Shown: positions 16,098-27,544, numbered from the stretch's first letter. The stretch is 64,000 nt of DNA from Anaerocolumna chitinilytica (GCF_014218355.1 NZ_AP023368.1:372001-436000), one strand, 5' to 3'. Notes: generated by a model not told the origin, from the sequence alone. A program made the numbers and translations.

Positions 16098-16523
16098 ATG
16101 GCAAAGAAAGTTACAGGATATATTAAATTACAGATTCCCGCTGCAAAGGCAACACCCGCACCGCCTGTTGGACCTGCTTTAGGTCAGCACGGTGTTAATA
16201 TTGTGCAGTTTACAAAGGAATTCAATGCTAGAACCGCAGATCAGGAAGGAATGATTATTCCTGTTGTTATCACTGTATATGCAGACAGAAGCTTTAGCTT
16301 CATCACAAAGACTCCTCCGGCTGCTATTCTTTTAAAGAAAGCTTGCAACTTAAAATCTGGCTCTGCAGTTCCTAACAAGACTAAGGTTGCTACAATAACC
16401 AAAGCCGAAGTAAGAAAGATTGCAGAATTAAAGATGCCTGATTTAAATGCTGCAAACATTGATACAGCTACGAGTATGATAGCTGGTACTGCAAGAAGTA
16501 TGGGAATTACCGTAGTTGACTAA
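16098..16523 (+). CDS. rplK: 50S ribosomal protein L11
   Basis: 141 aa with the usual [20 protein letters not shown] start, the [16 protein letters not shown] segment and C-terminal [20 protein letters not shown] rRNA-binding domain. AGGAGG is well spaced. First gene of the L11-L1 pair, with an L1-binding hairpin in its leader. Confidence 0.98.
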   Translation: MAKKVTGYIKLQIPAAKATPAPPVGPALGQHGVNIVQFTKEFNARTADQEGMIIPVVITVYADRSFSFITKTPPAAILLKKACNLKSGSAVPNKTKVATITKAEVRKIAELKMPDLNAANIDTATSMIAGTARSMGITVVD

Positions 16524-16536
16524 TTTTTAATAAAAT

Positions 16537-16624
16537 GTGGGAGGGTAATGGTTGCCTTGGCATACCATGAATAGGAATCCGGTCTTTGACAGAAAGAGAT
16601 TCTTTAAGCTCCCGATAATACCAC
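16537..16624 (+). promoter_or_regulatory. Second L1-binding mRNA site, between rplK and rplA
   Basis: GTGGGAGGG (16537-16545) pairs with CTCCCGATAATACCAC (16609-16624) with the same GA / GATAATA internal loop as the site upstream of rplK, but with a ~60-nt insertion closing the hairpin. Confidence 0.55.
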
Positions 16625-16639
16625 TAGGAGGTTAATGCA

Positions 16640-17335
16640 ATGAAAAGAGGAAAGAAATACGCAGAAGCTGCAAAGCTTATCGACAGAGCTGTTTTTTACG
16701 ATGCAGATGCTGCTATCGGCTTAGTTAAGAAAACAGCTGTTGCTAAATTTGATGAAACAGTAGAGGCTCATATTAGACTTGGTGTTGACGGACGTCACGC
16801 TGATCAGCAAGTTCGTGGTGCAGTAGTACTTCCCCACGGAACAGGTAAAACAGTTAAAGTTTTAGTATTTGCAAAGGGTGATAAGCTTGCAGAAGCTGAA
16901 GCAGCTGGCGCAGATCATGTAGGCGGAGAAGAATTAGTGCCTAAGATTCAGAATGAAGGCTGGATTGACTTTGACGTAGTTGTTGCTACACCTGATATGA
17001 TGGGTGTTGTAGGTCGTTTAGGACGTGTACTCGGACCTAAGGGCTTAATGCCTAACCCCAAAGCCGGAACTGTTACTATGGATGTAGCAAAGGCTGTTAA
17101 GGAAATCAAAGCCGGTAAGATCGAATACAGATTAGACAAAACAAATATCATTCACGTGCCGTTGGGAAAAGCTTCATTTAGCGAAGATCAATTAGCGGAC
17201 AACTTCCAGACGCTTATTGGCGCAATCAATAAAGCAAAACCTTCTGCTGCAAAGGGACAGTATTTAAAGAGCGTTACACTTTCTTCCACAATGGGACCTG
17301 GTGTAAAATTAAACACTGCAAAACTTGCTCAGTAA
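16640..17335 (+). CDS. rplA: 50S ribosomal protein L1
   Basis: 231 aa. Typical L1: [15 protein letters not shown] start, [14 protein letters not shown] motif, and [13 protein letters not shown] in the C-terminal half. Binds the L1 stalk of 23S rRNA and is the likely repressor acting on the two mRNA mimics upstream. Followed by a separate promoter and leader for rplJ. Confidence 0.98.
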   Translation: MKRGKKYAEAAKLIDRAVFYDADAAIGLVKKTAVAKFDETVEAHIRLGVDGRHADQQVRGAVVLPHGTGKTVKVLVFAKGDKLAEAEAAGADHVGGEELVPKIQNEGWIDFDVVVATPDMMGVVGRLGRVLGPKGLMPNPKAGTVTMDVAKAVKEIKAGKIEYRLDKTNIIHVPLGKASFSEDQLADNFQTLIGAINKAKPSAAKGQYLKSVTLSSTMGPGVKLNTAKLAQ

Positions 17336-17362
17336 TCTTTTGAAAAAGATTTTGTTTTATGG

Positions 17363-17391
17363 TTGACACCATAATAGATTAATGTTATAAT
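17363..17391 (+). promoter_or_regulatory. Consensus promoter of rplJ-rplL
   Basis: TTGACA (17363-17368), 17 bp, TATAAT (17386-17391), preceded by an extended TGT. A perfect sigma-A match. Confidence 0.85.
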
Positions 17392-17399
17392 TTTAAAGC

Positions 17400-17635
17400 T
17401 GTGGAAATTACTAATATATTTTCCACTGCAGAAATTGCATTTTAATTTCTGCCGTAGAAATTGTACTTTATTTCTACTAAGCTGCCTAAGACAGTAGGTG
17501 CCGTAAGGCATAAGGAGAAAACGCCTACCCAGGGATGAGTTTACTAGCTAAGCTCAATGAGTTTGATAAACAAACTCACATTCATTAAGAAACTTATTGA
17601 ATCCCTTACTGTCTTGCAGTAAGGGATTTTTTAAA
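17400..17635 (+). promoter_or_regulatory. L10 leader with three tandem hairpins and attenuator
   Basis: The leader opens with three consecutive short hairpins of related sequence: GTGGAAA/TTTCCAC (17401-17426), GCAGAAATT/AATTTCTGC (17428-17452), GTAGAAAT/ATTTCTAC (17454-17477). The L10(L12)4-binding region (GCTGCCTAAGACAGTAGGTG ... CGCCTACCC) follows, then a terminator stem ATCCCTTACT/AGTAAGGGAT (17601-17627) with a T run. This is the arrangement of the Rfam L10_leader family: excess L10 favours termination. Confidence 0.75.
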
Positions 17636-17657
17636 ATCTATAAGGAGGTGTACCAGA

Positions 17658-18152
17658 ATGGCAAAAGTAGAATTAAAACAACCTATTGTTGAAGAGATTA
17701 AGGGATACGTTGATCAGGCAAAGGCAATCGTTGCTGTTGACTATCGTGGTCTTACGGTAGAAGAAGATACAAAACTTCGTAAACAGTTAAGAGAAGCTGG
17801 CGTTGTATATAAAGTATACAAAAATACTTTGTTAAAGCGTGCATTTGAAGGAACTGTATATGAGAGCCTTGTAAAACACTTAGAAGGACCTACTGCAGTA
17901 GCTTTCGGAATTGAAGATGCTACCGCTCCTGCAAGAATCATCAATGATAATATTAAGACTTCTCCTAAGTTAGAGTTCAAAGCAGGTGTTGTTGATGGAA
18001 GCTATTATGATGAAAAAGGCATCCAGGTTATCGCAACAATTCCTTCAAGAGAAGTACTTATTTCCAAGTTACTTGGAAGCTTACAGTCACCTGTTACCAA
18101 TCTTGCTCGTGTTCTTAAGCAAATCGCTGAGAAACAGTCAGAAGTAGCATAG
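17658..18152 (+). CDS. rplJ: 50S ribosomal protein L10
   Basis: 164 aa. VDYRGLTVEEDTKLRKQLREA and VYKVYKNTLLKRA are characteristic of the L10 rRNA-binding domain; the C-terminal helix binds L7/L12 dimers. Strong AGGAGGTG ribosome-binding site. Controlled by the leader upstream. Confidence 0.97.
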   Translation: MAKVELKQPIVEEIKGYVDQAKAIVAVDYRGLTVEEDTKLRKQLREAGVVYKVYKNTLLKRAFEGTVYESLVKHLEGPTAVAFGIEDATAPARIINDNIKTSPKLEFKAGVVDGSYYDEKGIQVIATIPSREVLISKLLGSLQSPVTNLARVLKQIAEKQSEVA

Positions 18153-18220
18153 TAACTAAGAGCGAAACAGTTACGAAATTTTAATCCGTACAAATAAATT
18201 ATTCAATGGAGGTATTTGAA

Positions 18221-18583
18221 ATGACAACTCAAGAGTTTATCGAAGCTATTAAGAGCTTAACAGTATTAGAATTAAATGATTTAGTAAAAGCATGTGAAGA
18301 AGAATTCGGTGTATCCGCAGCAGCAGGTGTTGTAGTTGCTGGTCCTGCAGCAGCAGCTGAAGTAGAAGAGAAGACAGAATTTGACGTTGAATTAACAGAT
18401 TGCGGCCCTAACAAAGTTAAGGTTATCAAAGTAGTTCGTGAAATCACAGGCTTAGGCTTAAAAGAAGCTAAAGATCTTGTAGATGGCGCTCCTAAGATGT
18501 TAAAAGAAGCAGCATCCAAAGATGAAGCTGCTGATATCAAGGCTAAACTTGAAGCTGAAGGTGCTAAAGTTACAGTTAAATAA
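18221..18583 (+). CDS. rplL: 50S ribosomal protein L7/L12
   Basis: 120 aa from the ATG at 18221, chosen because GGAGG at 18208-18212 is properly spaced and the family starts [14 protein letters not shown]-terminal dimer domain, Ala-rich hinge (about residues 35-48), C-terminal factor-binding domain with [13 protein letters not shown]. Ends the rplJ-rplL unit before a strong terminator. Confidence 0.97.
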   Translation: MTTQEFIEAIKSLTVLELNDLVKACEEEFGVSAAAGVVVAGPAAAAEVEEKTEFDVELTDCGPNKVKVIKVVREITGLGLKEAKDLVDGAPKMLKEAASKDEAADIKAKLEAEGAKVTVK

Positions 18584-18598
18584 TTTAACTTTAACAGT

Positions 18599-18637
18599 AA
18601 AGGTCTGTCCTGAGTATCAATGGGACAGACCTTTTTT
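18599..18637 (+). terminator. Terminator after rplL
   Basis: AAAGGTCTGTCC (18599-18610) pairs with GGGACAGACC, followed by six T. It separates rplJL from rpoBC, which have their own promoter. From 18638 to 18852 nothing else was recognised. Confidence 0.9.
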
Positions 18638-18852
18638 GTGCAATATGTAATATTGATACATAGCAGCTTTACCTCCGGTTTATCCTAAGCATCCTGAATA
18701 TTGCAATGAGATAGAAGATTACAGTGAATGATATCTCCTTAAAAAGAATTCAGGGGGTAGTGGTATAGACTGCCTTATTTTGGGAATAAACTATAGATAG
18801 CGGATTTTTCGGTTAAAGGAATAGAAAAAGATGAAAAAAGGACAAAAACATA

Positions 18853-18881
18853 TTGACAACTTGACATTCCTGTGATAGTAT
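18853..18881 (+). promoter_or_regulatory. Promoter of rpoB-rpoC
   Basis: TTGACA (18853-18858), 17 bp, TAGTAT (18876-18881) with TGA directly before the -10. A second TTGACA (18861) lies 8 bp downstream. The leader to rpoB is about 130 nt. Confidence 0.65.
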
Positions 18882-19018
18882 GAAAGATGCACTATTGTGC
18901 GAAGATATGCCTACAATATCTATTATAGCACATCTCCGTATAAAAGAAAAGTAGTTTAAACAAATTATTCTAGAATGTTTCTGGAAATAAAAATAAAATT
19001 CAAGGGGTGAAAACGTCA

Positions 19019-22000
19019 ATGGATAAAAACAGGATACGTCCAATCAAAGTTGGAAACGGCGTAAGAATGAGCTATTCTAGGCAAAAAGAAGTACTGGAAA
19101 TGCCAAATCTGATTGAAGTTCAAAAAGATTCCTATCAGTGGTTTTTAGATGAAGGACTGAAGGAAGTTTTTGAAGATATCTCTCCAATTGAAGATTACAG
19201 TGGGCATTTAAGCTTAGAATTTGTAGATTTTGCGTTGTGCGAAGATGATGTAAAATATTCAATTGAAGAGTGCAAGGAAAGAGATGCAACCTATGCAGCT
19301 CCTTTAAAGGTGAAAGTCAGACTTCACAACAAAGAGAACGATGAGATCAATGAGCACGATATTTTTATGGGTGACTTGCCTTTAATGACGGAAACCGGAA
19401 CCTTCGTAATAAACGGAGCAGAAAGAGTTATCGTTAGCCAGTTGGTACGTTCCCCCGGAATTTACTTTGCCATCGGACATGACAAAATCGGTAAGAGATT
19501 GTTTTCTTCTACTGTTATTCCTAACAGAGGAGCATGGTTAGAGTATGAAACAGATTCAAACGATGTTTTTTATGTTCGTGTGGATCGTAACAGAAAGGTT
19601 CCCATTACTGTATTAATCCGTGCCTTAGGTATCGGCAGCAATATAGAGATTCAGGAGCTTTTCGGAGAAGAACCGAAGATTTTAGCAAGTATAACAAAGG
19701 ATCCATCTGATAATTATCAGGATGGTTTACTTGAGTTGTATAAAAAGCTGCGTCCCGGCGAACCGCTTTCTGTAGAAAGTGCGGAATCTTTAATCAACAG
19801 TATGTTTTTTGACCCCAGAAGATATGATCTTGCAAAAGTAGGTAGATTCAAATTCAACAAAAAACTTGCGCTTAAGAACAGGGTAATAGGTTGTACTCTG
19901 GCTGAGGATGTTGTAAATAAAGAGACCGGTGAGATTATTGCAGAAGCTGGTACAGTTATATCAGAAGATCTTGCAGTTGAGATTCAGAATGCTGCTGTTC
20001 GCTCTATAATGGTACAAGCGGAGGAAAGAAATGTCAAGGTTCTCTCCAGTTTAATGGTTGACTTGAATTATTATCTGGATGTGGATAAGAAAGAATTGGG
20101 CATAACAGAGGAAGTTTATTACCCGGCTCTGAAGAACATCTTGGATGAATATAAGAATATAGAGGATATTAAGACTGCTATTAAGAGAAATATAGCTGAA
20201 TTGATTCCTAAACATATAACAAAAGATGATATTATAGCATCTATTAACTATAATATTCATTTGGAATACGGCATTGGTGGTTCTGATGATATTGACCACT
20301 TAGGTAACAGAAGAATCCGTGCAGTGGGCGAATTATTACAGAACCAATACCGTATCGGTCTTTCCAGAATGGAACGTGTGGTTAGAGAAAGAATGACTAC
20401 ACAGGATTTAGAAGGCGTTAGCCCTCAGTCCTTAATTAATATCAAACCGGTTACAGCTGCTGTAAAAGAATTCTTTGGAAGTTCTCAGCTGTCACAGTTC
20501 ATGGATCAGCACAATCCTCTTGGTGAGCTGACTCATAAAAGACGTCTTTCAGCCTTAGGACCTGGCGGTTTGTCCCGTGATCGTGCCGGATTCGAGGTTC
20601 GAGATGTTCACTATTCCCATTATGGCAGAATGTGCCCTGTAGAAACACCCGAAGGTCCTAACATCGGTCTTATTAACTCCCTTGCTTCTTATGCAAGGAT
20701 TAATGAGTATGGATTCATTGAGGCACCTTACCGTAAAGTGGATAAAACAGACCCTAAGAACCCTAGAGTTACCGATGAAGTAGTATATCTTACTGCTGAT
20801 GAAGAAGATAAATATGTAGTAGCACAGGCAAATGAACCTTTGGATGAAAACGGATATTTTACAGACAGTAATATATCAGGCCGTTTTAGAGAGGAAACTC
20901 TGGAATATCCGAAGTCAAGAATTGATTTAATGGACGTATCTCCTAAGATGGTATTTTCTGTGGCTACCGCTATGATTCCTTTCCTTGAAAATGATGATGC
21001 TAACCGTGCCCTCATGGGTTCTAACATGCAGCGTCAGGCGGTTCCTCTATTAATTACCGAATCCCCTGTTGTTGGTACCGGTATTGAATTAAAGGCCGCA
21101 GTTGACTCCGGTGTATGCGTAGTATCCGAAAAAGCCGGCGTTGTTGAAAAGTCCACTTCAAAGGAAATCATAATCAAGAACAGCGACGGAACTAAGAGTA
21201 ATTACAAATTGTTAAAATTTGCAAGAAGTAACCAGGGAACCTGTATTAATCAGAGACCTATCGTTGTAAAGGGTGATAAGATTGATGCCGGCCAGGTTAT
21301 AGCAGATGGTCCTTCTACCTCCAATGGTGAATTAGCATTAGGTAAGAATCCTCTTATCGGATTTATGACCTGGGAAGGTTATAACTACGAAGATGCTGTT
21401 CTTTTAAGTGAAAGACTTGTTCAGGAGGATGTTTATACATCCGTTCATATAGAAGAATACGAAGCAGAGTCCAGAGACACCAAGTTGGGACCGGAAGAAA
21501 TTACAAGAGATGTTCCCGGTGTTGGTGACGATGCCTTAAAAGACCTTGATGAACGAGGTATTATAAGAATCGGTGCTGAAGTACGTGCCGGAGATATTCT
21601 GGTAGGTAAGGTAACACCAAAGGGTGAGACCGAACTTACAGCAGAAGAGAGACTTCTTCGTGCAATTTTCGGCGAGAAGGCACGAGAAGTAAGAGATACA
21701 TCCCTTCGTGTGCCTCATGGCGAATATGGTATTATCGTAGATGCCAAAGTGTTTACAAGAGAAAACGGTGATGAACTCTCTCCCGGAGTGAATCAGACTG
21801 TTAGAGTATATATTGCCCAGAAAAGAAAGATTCAAGTCGGAGATAAGATGGCTGGTCGACATGGTAACAAGGGTGTTGTATCCCGTGTATTACCGGCAGA
21901 AGATATGCCTTTCTTACCGAACGGCAGACCTCTTGATATCGTGCTTAATCCGCTGGGTGTGCCTTCCCGTATGAATATCGGTCAGGTACTTGAAATCCAC

Positions 22001-22852
22001 TTAAGCCTTGCATCAAAAGTACTTGGATTTAAGGTAGCAACACCTGTATTTGATGGTGCCAACGAGTATGACATTATGGATACTCTGGAACTTGCCAATG
22101 ATTATGTTAATACAGAGTGGGATGAATTCTATAACAAGTATAAAGAAGTTCTTGATCCGGAAGTTATGGATTATTTAGAGAACAATAAAGCATATAGAGA
22201 TCAATGGAAGGGTGTTCCCATTAACAGAGACGGTAAAGTAAGACTCCGTGATGGAAGAACCGGTGAGTATTTTGATGGAGCTGTAACCGTAGGTTTCATG
22301 CACTACTTAAAACTTCACCATCTTGTAGATGATAAGATTCATGCACGTTCTACAGGACCTTACTCCTTAGTAACACAGCAGCCTTTAGGTGGTAAAGCAC
22401 AGTTCGGTGGACAGAGATTCGGTGAGATGGAGGTTTGGGCACTGGAAGCTTACGGTGCTGCTTATACTCTTCAGGAAATCCTTACTGTAAAATCCGATGA
22501 TGTTACGGGACGTGTAAAGACTTATGAAGCGATTATAAAAGGTGAGAATATTTCCGATCCCGGAATTCCGGAATCCTTCAAGGTGCTTTTAAAAGAGCTT
22601 CAGTCACTGGCGCTGGATGTTATCGTACTGGATGAAAATGGTCACGAAATTAAAATGACAGAAAACATTGATTACGGCGATGGCGATTTGACTCCTCTTA
22701 TCGAAGGTGACAACAACTTCCATTATGACGAAGATTATACGGAAGCCGGATACCGTGAGACAACTGCTGAAGAAGAAGAGAGTTTCTTTGATCCGTTTGA
22801 CGAAGAGACGGTAGAACTTACTGACTTGGATGATGAAGATTTCGAGGAATAG
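19019..22852 (+). CDS. rpoB: RNA polymerase subunit beta
   Basis: 1277 aa from the ATG at 19019, preferred over the in-frame GTG at 19007 because AAGGGGTG fits it and homologues begin MDKNRIRP. Contains the rifampicin-binding region with [16 protein letters not shown] and [13 protein letters not shown], which shows no classic resistance substitution, and the C-terminal [17 protein letters not shown] and [21 protein letters not shown] motifs. Catalytic core subunit. The acidic C-terminal tail (about the last 50 residues) is usual for the group. Confidence 0.98.
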   Translation: MDKNRIRPIKVGNGVRMSYSRQKEVLEMPNLIEVQKDSYQWFLDEGLKEVFEDISPIEDYSGHLSLEFVDFALCEDDVKYSIEECKERDATYAAPLKVKVRLHNKENDEINEHDIFMGDLPLMTETGTFVINGAERVIVSQLVRSPGIYFAIGHDKIGKRLFSSTVIPNRGAWLEYETDSNDVFYVRVDRNRKVPITVLIRALGIGSNIEIQELFGEEPKILASITKDPSDNYQDGLLELYKKLRPGEPLSVESAESLINSMFFDPRRYDLAKVGRFKFNKKLALKNRVIGCTLAEDVVNKETGEIIAEAGTVISEDLAVEIQNAAVRSIMVQAEERNVKVLSSLMVDLNYYLDVDKKELGITEEVYYPALKNILDEYKNIEDIKTAIKRNIAELIPKHITKDDIIASINYNIHLEYGIGGSDDIDHLGNRRIRAVGELLQNQYRIGLSRMERVVRERMTTQDLEGVSPQSLINIKPVTAAVKEFFGSSQLSQFMDQHNPLGELTHKRRLSALGPGGLSRDRAGFEVRDVHYSHYGRMCPVETPEGPNIGLINSLASYARINEYGFIEAPYRKVDKTDPKNPRVTDEVVYLTADEEDKYVVAQANEPLDENGYFTDSNISGRFREETLEYPKSRIDLMDVSPKMVFSVATAMIPFLENDDANRALMGSNMQRQAVPLLITESPVVGTGIELKAAVDSGVCVVSEKAGVVEKSTSKEIIIKNSDGTKSNYKLLKFARSNQGTCINQRPIVVKGDKIDAGQVIADGPSTSNGELALGKNPLIGFMTWEGYNYEDAVLLSERLVQEDVYTSVHIEEYEAESRDTKLGPEEITRDVPGVGDDALKDLDERGIIRIGAEVRAGDILVGKVTPKGETELTAEERLLRAIFGEKAREVRDTSLRVPHGEYGIIVDAKVFTRENGDELSPGVNQTVRVYIAQKRKIQVGDKMAGRHGNKGVVSRVLPAEDMPFLPNGRPLDIVLNPLGVPSRMNIGQVLEIHLSLASKVLGFKVATPVFDGANEYDIMDTLELANDYVNTEWDEFYNKYKEVLDPEVMDYLENNKAYRDQWKGVPINRDGKVRLRDGRTGEYFDGAVTVGFMHYLKLHHLVDDKIHARSTGPYSLVTQQPLGGKAQFGGQRFGEMEVWALEAYGAAYTLQEILTVKSDDVTGRVKTYEAIIKGENISDPGIPESFKVLLKELQSLALDVIVLDENGHEIKMTENIDYGDGDLTPLIEGDNNFHYDEDYTEAGYRETTAEEEESFFDPFDEETVELTDLDDEDFEE

Positions 22853-22854
22853 TA

Positions 22855-22902
22855 ATGAAAGTTAATAACTAATTTTCATACAAGTGCCTGCGAAATCCTC
22901 GG
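22855..22902 (+). repeat. Recurrent intergenic motif, copy 2 (rpoB-rpoC gap)
   Basis: Inverted repeat ATGAAAGTTA/TAATTTTCAT (22855-22864, 22870-22879; one G-T) followed by CCTGCGAAATCCTCGG (22887-22902), the same order as copy 1 at 13276-13331. A 14/16 match occurs on the minus strand at 45653-45668. Confidence 0.5.
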
Positions 22903-22971
22903 CCCAAACTTACGGTGTGTTGGAAAAGGCATGGTTGTTAGTTTGCAGAATGCTATGAAAGGGAGTGCCAG

Positions 22972-25900
22972 ATGATGCCAGAAGTGGTAAATAACCAAAG
23001 TAATCAGGAAATAACCTATGATGCTATAAAGATCGGCCTTGCTTCTCCTGAAAAAATCAGAGAGTGGTCCAGAGGCGAAGTAAAAAAACCGGAGACAATT
23101 AACTACAGAACCTTAAAACCGGAAAAAGACGGTTTGTTCTGTGAGAAAATCTTTGGACCCAGCAAAGATTGGGAGTGTCACTGCGGTAAATATAAAAAGA
23201 TTCGATATAAGGGTGTTGTATGTGACAGATGTGGTGTTGAAGTAACCAAAGCTTCTGTCCGCAGAGAGAGAATGGGGCATATTGAACTTGCTGCCCCTGT
23301 ATCCCATATATGGTACTTTAAAGGAATCCCCAGCCGTATGGGATTAATTCTGGATTTATCCCCCAGAACTCTTGAAAAGGTACTTTACTTTGCTTCCTAT
23401 ATTGTTCTTGATAAAGGAACCAGTGATTTACAGTACAAACAGGTTTTAAATGAAAAAGAATACCGTGAAGCTTATGAAAAGTACGGCAACAGATTCCGTG
23501 TTGGAATGGGTGCTGAAGCTATTCAGGAACTTTTAATGGCAATTGACCTGGAAGCAGAATCCAAAGAACTGAAAAAAGGTTTGAAGGATTTTACCGGACA
23601 GAAGAGAGCAAGAGTTATCAAAAGACTGGAGGTTGTTGAAGCCTTCCGTGAGTCTGGTAACAGACCGGATTGGATGATACTTACTGTAGTTCCGGTTATT
23701 CCTCCGGATTTAAGACCTATGGTTCAGTTGGATGGCGGACGTTTTGCTACTTCCGATATGAACGATTTATATAGAAGAATTATCAACCGTAACAACCGTC
23801 TGAAGAGACTTTTAGAGCTTGGTGCACCGGATATTATTGTAAGAAATGAAAAGAGAATGCTTCAGGAAGCAGTTGATGCTTTAATTGATAACGGCAGAAG
23901 AGGAAGACCAGTTACCGGTCCTGGAAACCGTGCATTAAAATCCTTATCTGATATGTTAAAGGGTAAGCAGGGACGTTTCCGTCAGAACTTACTTGGTAAA
24001 CGTGTTGACTACTCCGGACGTTCTGTTATCGTAGTAGGACCCGAATTAAAGATTTATCAGTGCGGTCTGCCCAAAGAAATGGCAATCGAATTATTCAAAC
24101 CTTTCGTTATGAAAGAGTTAGTTGCCAAGGGCACTGCTCATAATATAAAATCCGCTAAAAAGATGGTGGAAAGGCTTCAGTCTGAGGTATGGGATGTGTT
24201 AGAAGAGGTAATCAGAGAGCATCCGGTTATGCTTAACCGTGCTCCGACTCTTCACAGACTTGGTATTCAGGCTTTCGAGCCGGTATTGGTAGAAGGTAAG
24301 GCTATTAAGCTGCATCCTCTTGTTTGTACTGCTTTCAATGCCGATTTCGATGGTGACCAGATGGCTGTGCATTTACCGTTATCCGTAGAAGCTCAGGCCG
24401 AGTGCAGATTCCTTCTTCTCTCTCCTAACAACCTCTTAAAACCTTCCGACGGTGGACCTGTAGCCGTTCCTTCACAGGATATGGTACTTGGTATCTATTA
24501 CCTTACCTTGCAAAAACCCGGTGACCTTGGAGAAGGACATTTCTTTAAGAGTGTTAACGAAGCTATCTTAGCTTATGAAAATGGTGCCATTACTCTTCAT
24601 GCAAGAATAAAAGTAAGACGTACCGGTATTAATAGCGAAGGCGTTACCATAACCAAAACGATTGAGTCCACTTTGGGACGTTTTATCTTCAATGAAATCA
24701 TCAGCCAGGATTTGGGATTCGTAGACAGAACAAATTCGGATAACTTCCTGGTACCTGAAGTTGATTTCCATGTAGGTAAGAAGCAGTTAAAGAAAATTCT
24801 TGAGAAATGCATTAATACCCATGGAGCTACTAAGACGGCAGAAACTCTGGATGCAATTAAGTCCTTAGGATATAAATACTCCACCAGAGCAGCTATGACC
24901 GTTTCCATCTCCGATATGACCGTTCCTCCTCAGAAGAAGATCATTATCGCAGAAGCTGAATCAAGAGTTGAAGAAATCTCCAAGAACTTCCGCCGTGGTC
25001 TTATGACGGAAGATGAAAGACACAAAGCTGTAATTGACACCTGGAAAGTAGCCGATGATGATATTACAGAAGCGCTGCTTACAGGACTTGATAAATACAA
25101 CAACATTTATATGATGGCTGATTCCGGTGCCCGTGGTTCCGATAAGCAGATTAAGCAGCTTGCCGGTATGCGTGGACTTATGGCAGATACCTCCGGACGT
25201 ACCTTGGAACTTCCTATTAAGTCTAATTTCCGTGAAGGTCTGGACGTATTGGAATACTTTATGTCTGCTCATGGTGCGAGAAAAGGTCTCTCCGATACCG
25301 CTCTTCGTACTGCCGACTCCGGTTACTTGACCCGTCGTCTGGTAGACGTATCACAGGATCTTATCATCCGTGAAGTTGATTGCTGCGAAGGGAAAGAAAT
25401 CCCTGGTATGTGGATCAAAGCGTTTGCTGATGGCAGCGAAGTAATTGAAAGCTTAGAAGAGAGAATCACCGGAAGATATTCCTGTGAGACCATCCAGGAT
25501 GATAACGGCGAAGTAATAGTTAAAGCTAACCATATGATTACTCCGAAGCGTGCAGCTAAAATCGTTGCGACCCAGAAGATATCAGAACAGGGCTTTAATG
25601 CAAAAATAAAGATTCGTACCATCTTAACCTGTAAATCACACATTGGTGTATGTGCCAAGTGTTATGGTGCCAACATGGCAACCGGAGAAGCTGTTCAGGT
25701 TGGTGAAGCAGTAGGTATTATTGCAGCACAGTCTATCGGTGAACCCGGTACGCAGCTTACCATGCGTACTTTCCATACCGGTGGTGTTGCCGGCGATGAT
25801 ATTACACAGGGTCTTCCCCGTGTAGAAGAATTATTTGAAGCCAGAAAGCCTAAGGGACTTGCAATTATCGCAGAGTTCGGCGGCGTTGTAACCATAAAGG

Positions 25901-26700
25901 ATACGAAAAAGAAACGTGAAGTTATTGTAACAAACAATGAAACCGGAGAAGCTAAGACTTATCTAATTCCTTACGGTTCACGTATCAAAGTGTTAGACGG
26001 TGATGTGTTAGAAGCCGGTGATGAACTGACAGAAGGTAGTGTTAATCCTCATGATATCCTAAAGATTAAAGGTGTTCGTGCGGTTCAGGATTACATGATC
26101 CAGGAAGTTCAGCGAGTTTACCGCTTACAAGGTGTTGAAATCAATGATAAGCACATTGAAGTAATTGTTCGTCAGATGTTAAAGAAAATCCGCATCGAAA
26201 ATAGCGGTGATTCTGAATTCTTGCCTGGTAAATTAGTAGATATTCTGGAATTTGAGGATGTAAATGAAGAGTTAGAGAGCAAAGGACTTCCGATAGCAGA
26301 TGGAAAGCAGGTAATGCTTGGTATAACAAAGGCTTCCCTTGCAACAAACTCCTTCCTTTCAGCAGCATCCTTCCAGGAAACCACTAAGGTATTAACAGAA
26401 GCTGCTATTAACGGAAAGATTGATCCATTAATCGGTCTGAAGGAAAATGTTATTATCGGTAAATTAATCCCTGCCGGAACCGGTATGAAGAGATATCGCT
26501 CTGTAAAATTAGACAGTGATATGGAAGAAGAGATACTTCTTTCTGAAGATTTTGATGATGACAATTATCAGAACTTTAATTACTCCGATGATGCTATGGA
26601 TGATGATTTAGACAGTATTGACCTGGATGAGTTCGAGGATGAAGATTTCTCAGAGGAAGATTTTGAGAATGATGAATCCTTGGATGATTCTGATAAATAG
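22972..26700 (+). CDS. rpoC: RNA polymerase subunit beta'
   Basis: 1242 aa. N-terminal zinc ribbon [20 protein letters not shown], catalytic NADFDGDQM, bridge-helix/trigger-loop region with [17 protein letters not shown]-terminus extends into a ~60-residue strongly acidic tail ([18 protein letters not shown]). Two adjacent ATGs (22972, 22975) follow GGGAG. Transcribed with rpoB; a strong terminator follows. Confidence 0.98.
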   Translation: MMPEVVNNQSNQEITYDAIKIGLASPEKIREWSRGEVKKPETINYRTLKPEKDGLFCEKIFGPSKDWECHCGKYKKIRYKGVVCDRCGVEVTKASVRRERMGHIELAAPVSHIWYFKGIPSRMGLILDLSPRTLEKVLYFASYIVLDKGTSDLQYKQVLNEKEYREAYEKYGNRFRVGMGAEAIQELLMAIDLEAESKELKKGLKDFTGQKRARVIKRLEVVEAFRESGNRPDWMILTVVPVIPPDLRPMVQLDGGRFATSDMNDLYRRIINRNNRLKRLLELGAPDIIVRNEKRMLQEAVDALIDNGRRGRPVTGPGNRALKSLSDMLKGKQGRFRQNLLGKRVDYSGRSVIVVGPELKIYQCGLPKEMAIELFKPFVMKELVAKGTAHNIKSAKKMVERLQSEVWDVLEEVIREHPVMLNRAPTLHRLGIQAFEPVLVEGKAIKLHPLVCTAFNADFDGDQMAVHLPLSVEAQAECRFLLLSPNNLLKPSDGGPVAVPSQDMVLGIYYLTLQKPGDLGEGHFFKSVNEAILAYENGAITLHARIKVRRTGINSEGVTITKTIESTLGRFIFNEIISQDLGFVDRTNSDNFLVPEVDFHVGKKQLKKILEKCINTHGATKTAETLDAIKSLGYKYSTRAAMTVSISDMTVPPQKKIIIAEAESRVEEISKNFRRGLMTEDERHKAVIDTWKVADDDITEALLTGLDKYNNIYMMADSGARGSDKQIKQLAGMRGLMADTSGRTLELPIKSNFREGLDVLEYFMSAHGARKGLSDTALRTADSGYLTRRLVDVSQDLIIREVDCCEGKEIPGMWIKAFADGSEVIESLEERITGRYSCETIQDDNGEVIVKANHMITPKRAAKIVATQKISEQGFNAKIKIRTILTCKSHIGVCAKCYGANMATGEAVQVGEAVGIIAAQSIGEPGTQLTMRTFHTGGVAGDDITQGLPRVEELFEARKPKGLAIIAEFGGVVTIKDTKKKREVIVTNNETGEAKTYLIPYGSRIKVLDGDVLEAGDELTEGSVNPHDILKIKGVRAVQDYMIQEVQRVYRLQGVEINDKHIEVIVRQMLKKIRIENSGDSEFLPGKLVDILEFEDVNEELESKGLPIADGKQVMLGITKASLATNSFLSAASFQETTKVLTEAAINGKIDPLIGLKENVIIGKLIPAGTGMKRYRSVKLDSDMEEEILLSEDFDDDNYQNFNYSDDAMDDDLDSIDLDEFEDEDFSEEDFENDESLDDSDK

Positions 26701-26707
26701 TAAATAT

Positions 26708-26748
26708 GGTACCCGCAAGAGTAAATACAATTGCGGGTACCGTTTTTA
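26708..26748 (+). terminator. Terminator after rpoC
   Basis: GGTACCCGCAA (26708-26718) pairs with TTGCGGGTACC (26731-26741), then GTTTTT. Confidence 0.88.
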
Positions 26749-26897
26749 TTACAAAAAATGTATTGCTTGCTAATTCTAAATATGGTAAACTATGCTAATA
26801 AAGAATTACCATATTAAGTAAAAATACAGGGCTGCTGTATTACAGGGCAATAGCAACAGCGTCTCCTGTATCTTAGTAAGAGAAGGAGTGAGTAATA

Positions 26898-27158
26898 TTG
26901 AGTAATATCATGAATATAAACTTGTTAAAAAAACACATACTTGGATTAGCAATCTCTTTATTACTGGTCATAGTAAATATTGAATTGATTCAGAAAAATG
27001 TTGATGTTATATTTGAGAATTATTTTATTGATTTAGATAATTTTGCGAAGTATTGCTTTGAGCCGATAATAATGTTAATTACATTAGCAGGAATTATTTT
27101 GACGTATTATTTTGTGATTAAAATCTTTGTCCTTCTTTTTAAGAAAGATGCGAAATAA
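26898..27158 (+). CDS. Small two-helix membrane protein, unknown
   Basis: 86 aa, TTG start with AAGGAG at 26883-26888 (an in-frame ATG at 26910 is the alternative). Two membrane helices (about residues 13-31 and 54-80) separated by an acidic loop; Lys-rich C-terminus KKDAK. A possible own promoter (TTGCTT, 17 bp, extended -10 TGGTAAACT, 26763-26791) precedes it. No family recognised. It sits alone between rpoC and rpsL and is followed by a potentially structured 3' region and a terminator. Confidence 0.6.
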   Translation: MSNIMNINLLKKHILGLAISLLLVIVNIELIQKNVDVIFENYFIDLDNFAKYCFEPIIMLITLAGIILTYYFVIKIFVLLFKKDAK

Positions 27159-27160
27159 AA

Positions 27161-27213
27161 CAGGCACAGATAGGGAATTCTACCCGATGAGCTGTTAGAA
27201 TTTTAGGAGCCTG
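27161..27213 (+). other. Possible structured RNA after membrane-protein gene
   Basis: CAGGC (27161-27165) pairs with GCCTG (27209-27213), enclosing a perfect stem AATTCTA/TAGAATT (27176-27182, 27196-27202) with a 13-nt loop. Upstream of a terminator, so it would be in the 3' UTR. No known RNA family recognised. Confidence 0.3.
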
Positions 27214-27260
27214 ACGAGATAAAGGAATTGTGGAATAAACAACAAATATAATTATCGGTA

Positions 27261-27297
27261 GATGTTCCCAAAGCTTTATTATGGGAACATTTTTTTG
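27261..27297 (+). terminator. Terminator upstream of rpsL
   Basis: ATGTTCCCA (27262-27270) pairs with TGGGAACAT (27282-27290), followed by T7. Confidence 0.88.
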
Positions 27298-27393
27298 AAT
27301 AAAATCCCTCGGACAAGCAATCCTTTGAATGGGTGTTAAAACTTTATTTCATTCATCATATAGGTACTTACCGCTAAATTTAAAGGAAAACCC

Positions 27394-27422
27394 TTGACAC
27401 CATGGATTATTTAAAGTATAAT
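27394..27422 (+). promoter_or_regulatory. Consensus promoter of rpsL-rpsG-fusA-tuf
   Basis: TTGACA (27394-27399), 17 bp, TATAAT (27417-27422). Leader of about 115 nt to rpsL. Confidence 0.87.
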
Positions 27423-27544
27423 CTAAAAGCGCGATTTTATATTGCGTCAGTATTTATGTTTATTTTAAGTAAAATGTAAAGCGGCTCACGGAATAAATTC
27501 AGGAAATTTATTCATTTCAAACAAAAACCAGGAGGTGAAAATTA

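Noticed and set aside
20461..20580. Possible rifampicin-resistance substitutions in RpoB
   Set aside because: The region reads as the common wild-type sequence.
27209..27217. Hammerhead-ribozyme-like CTGACGA
   Set aside because: No following stem II with GAAA and no cleavage triplet in position; the match is chance.
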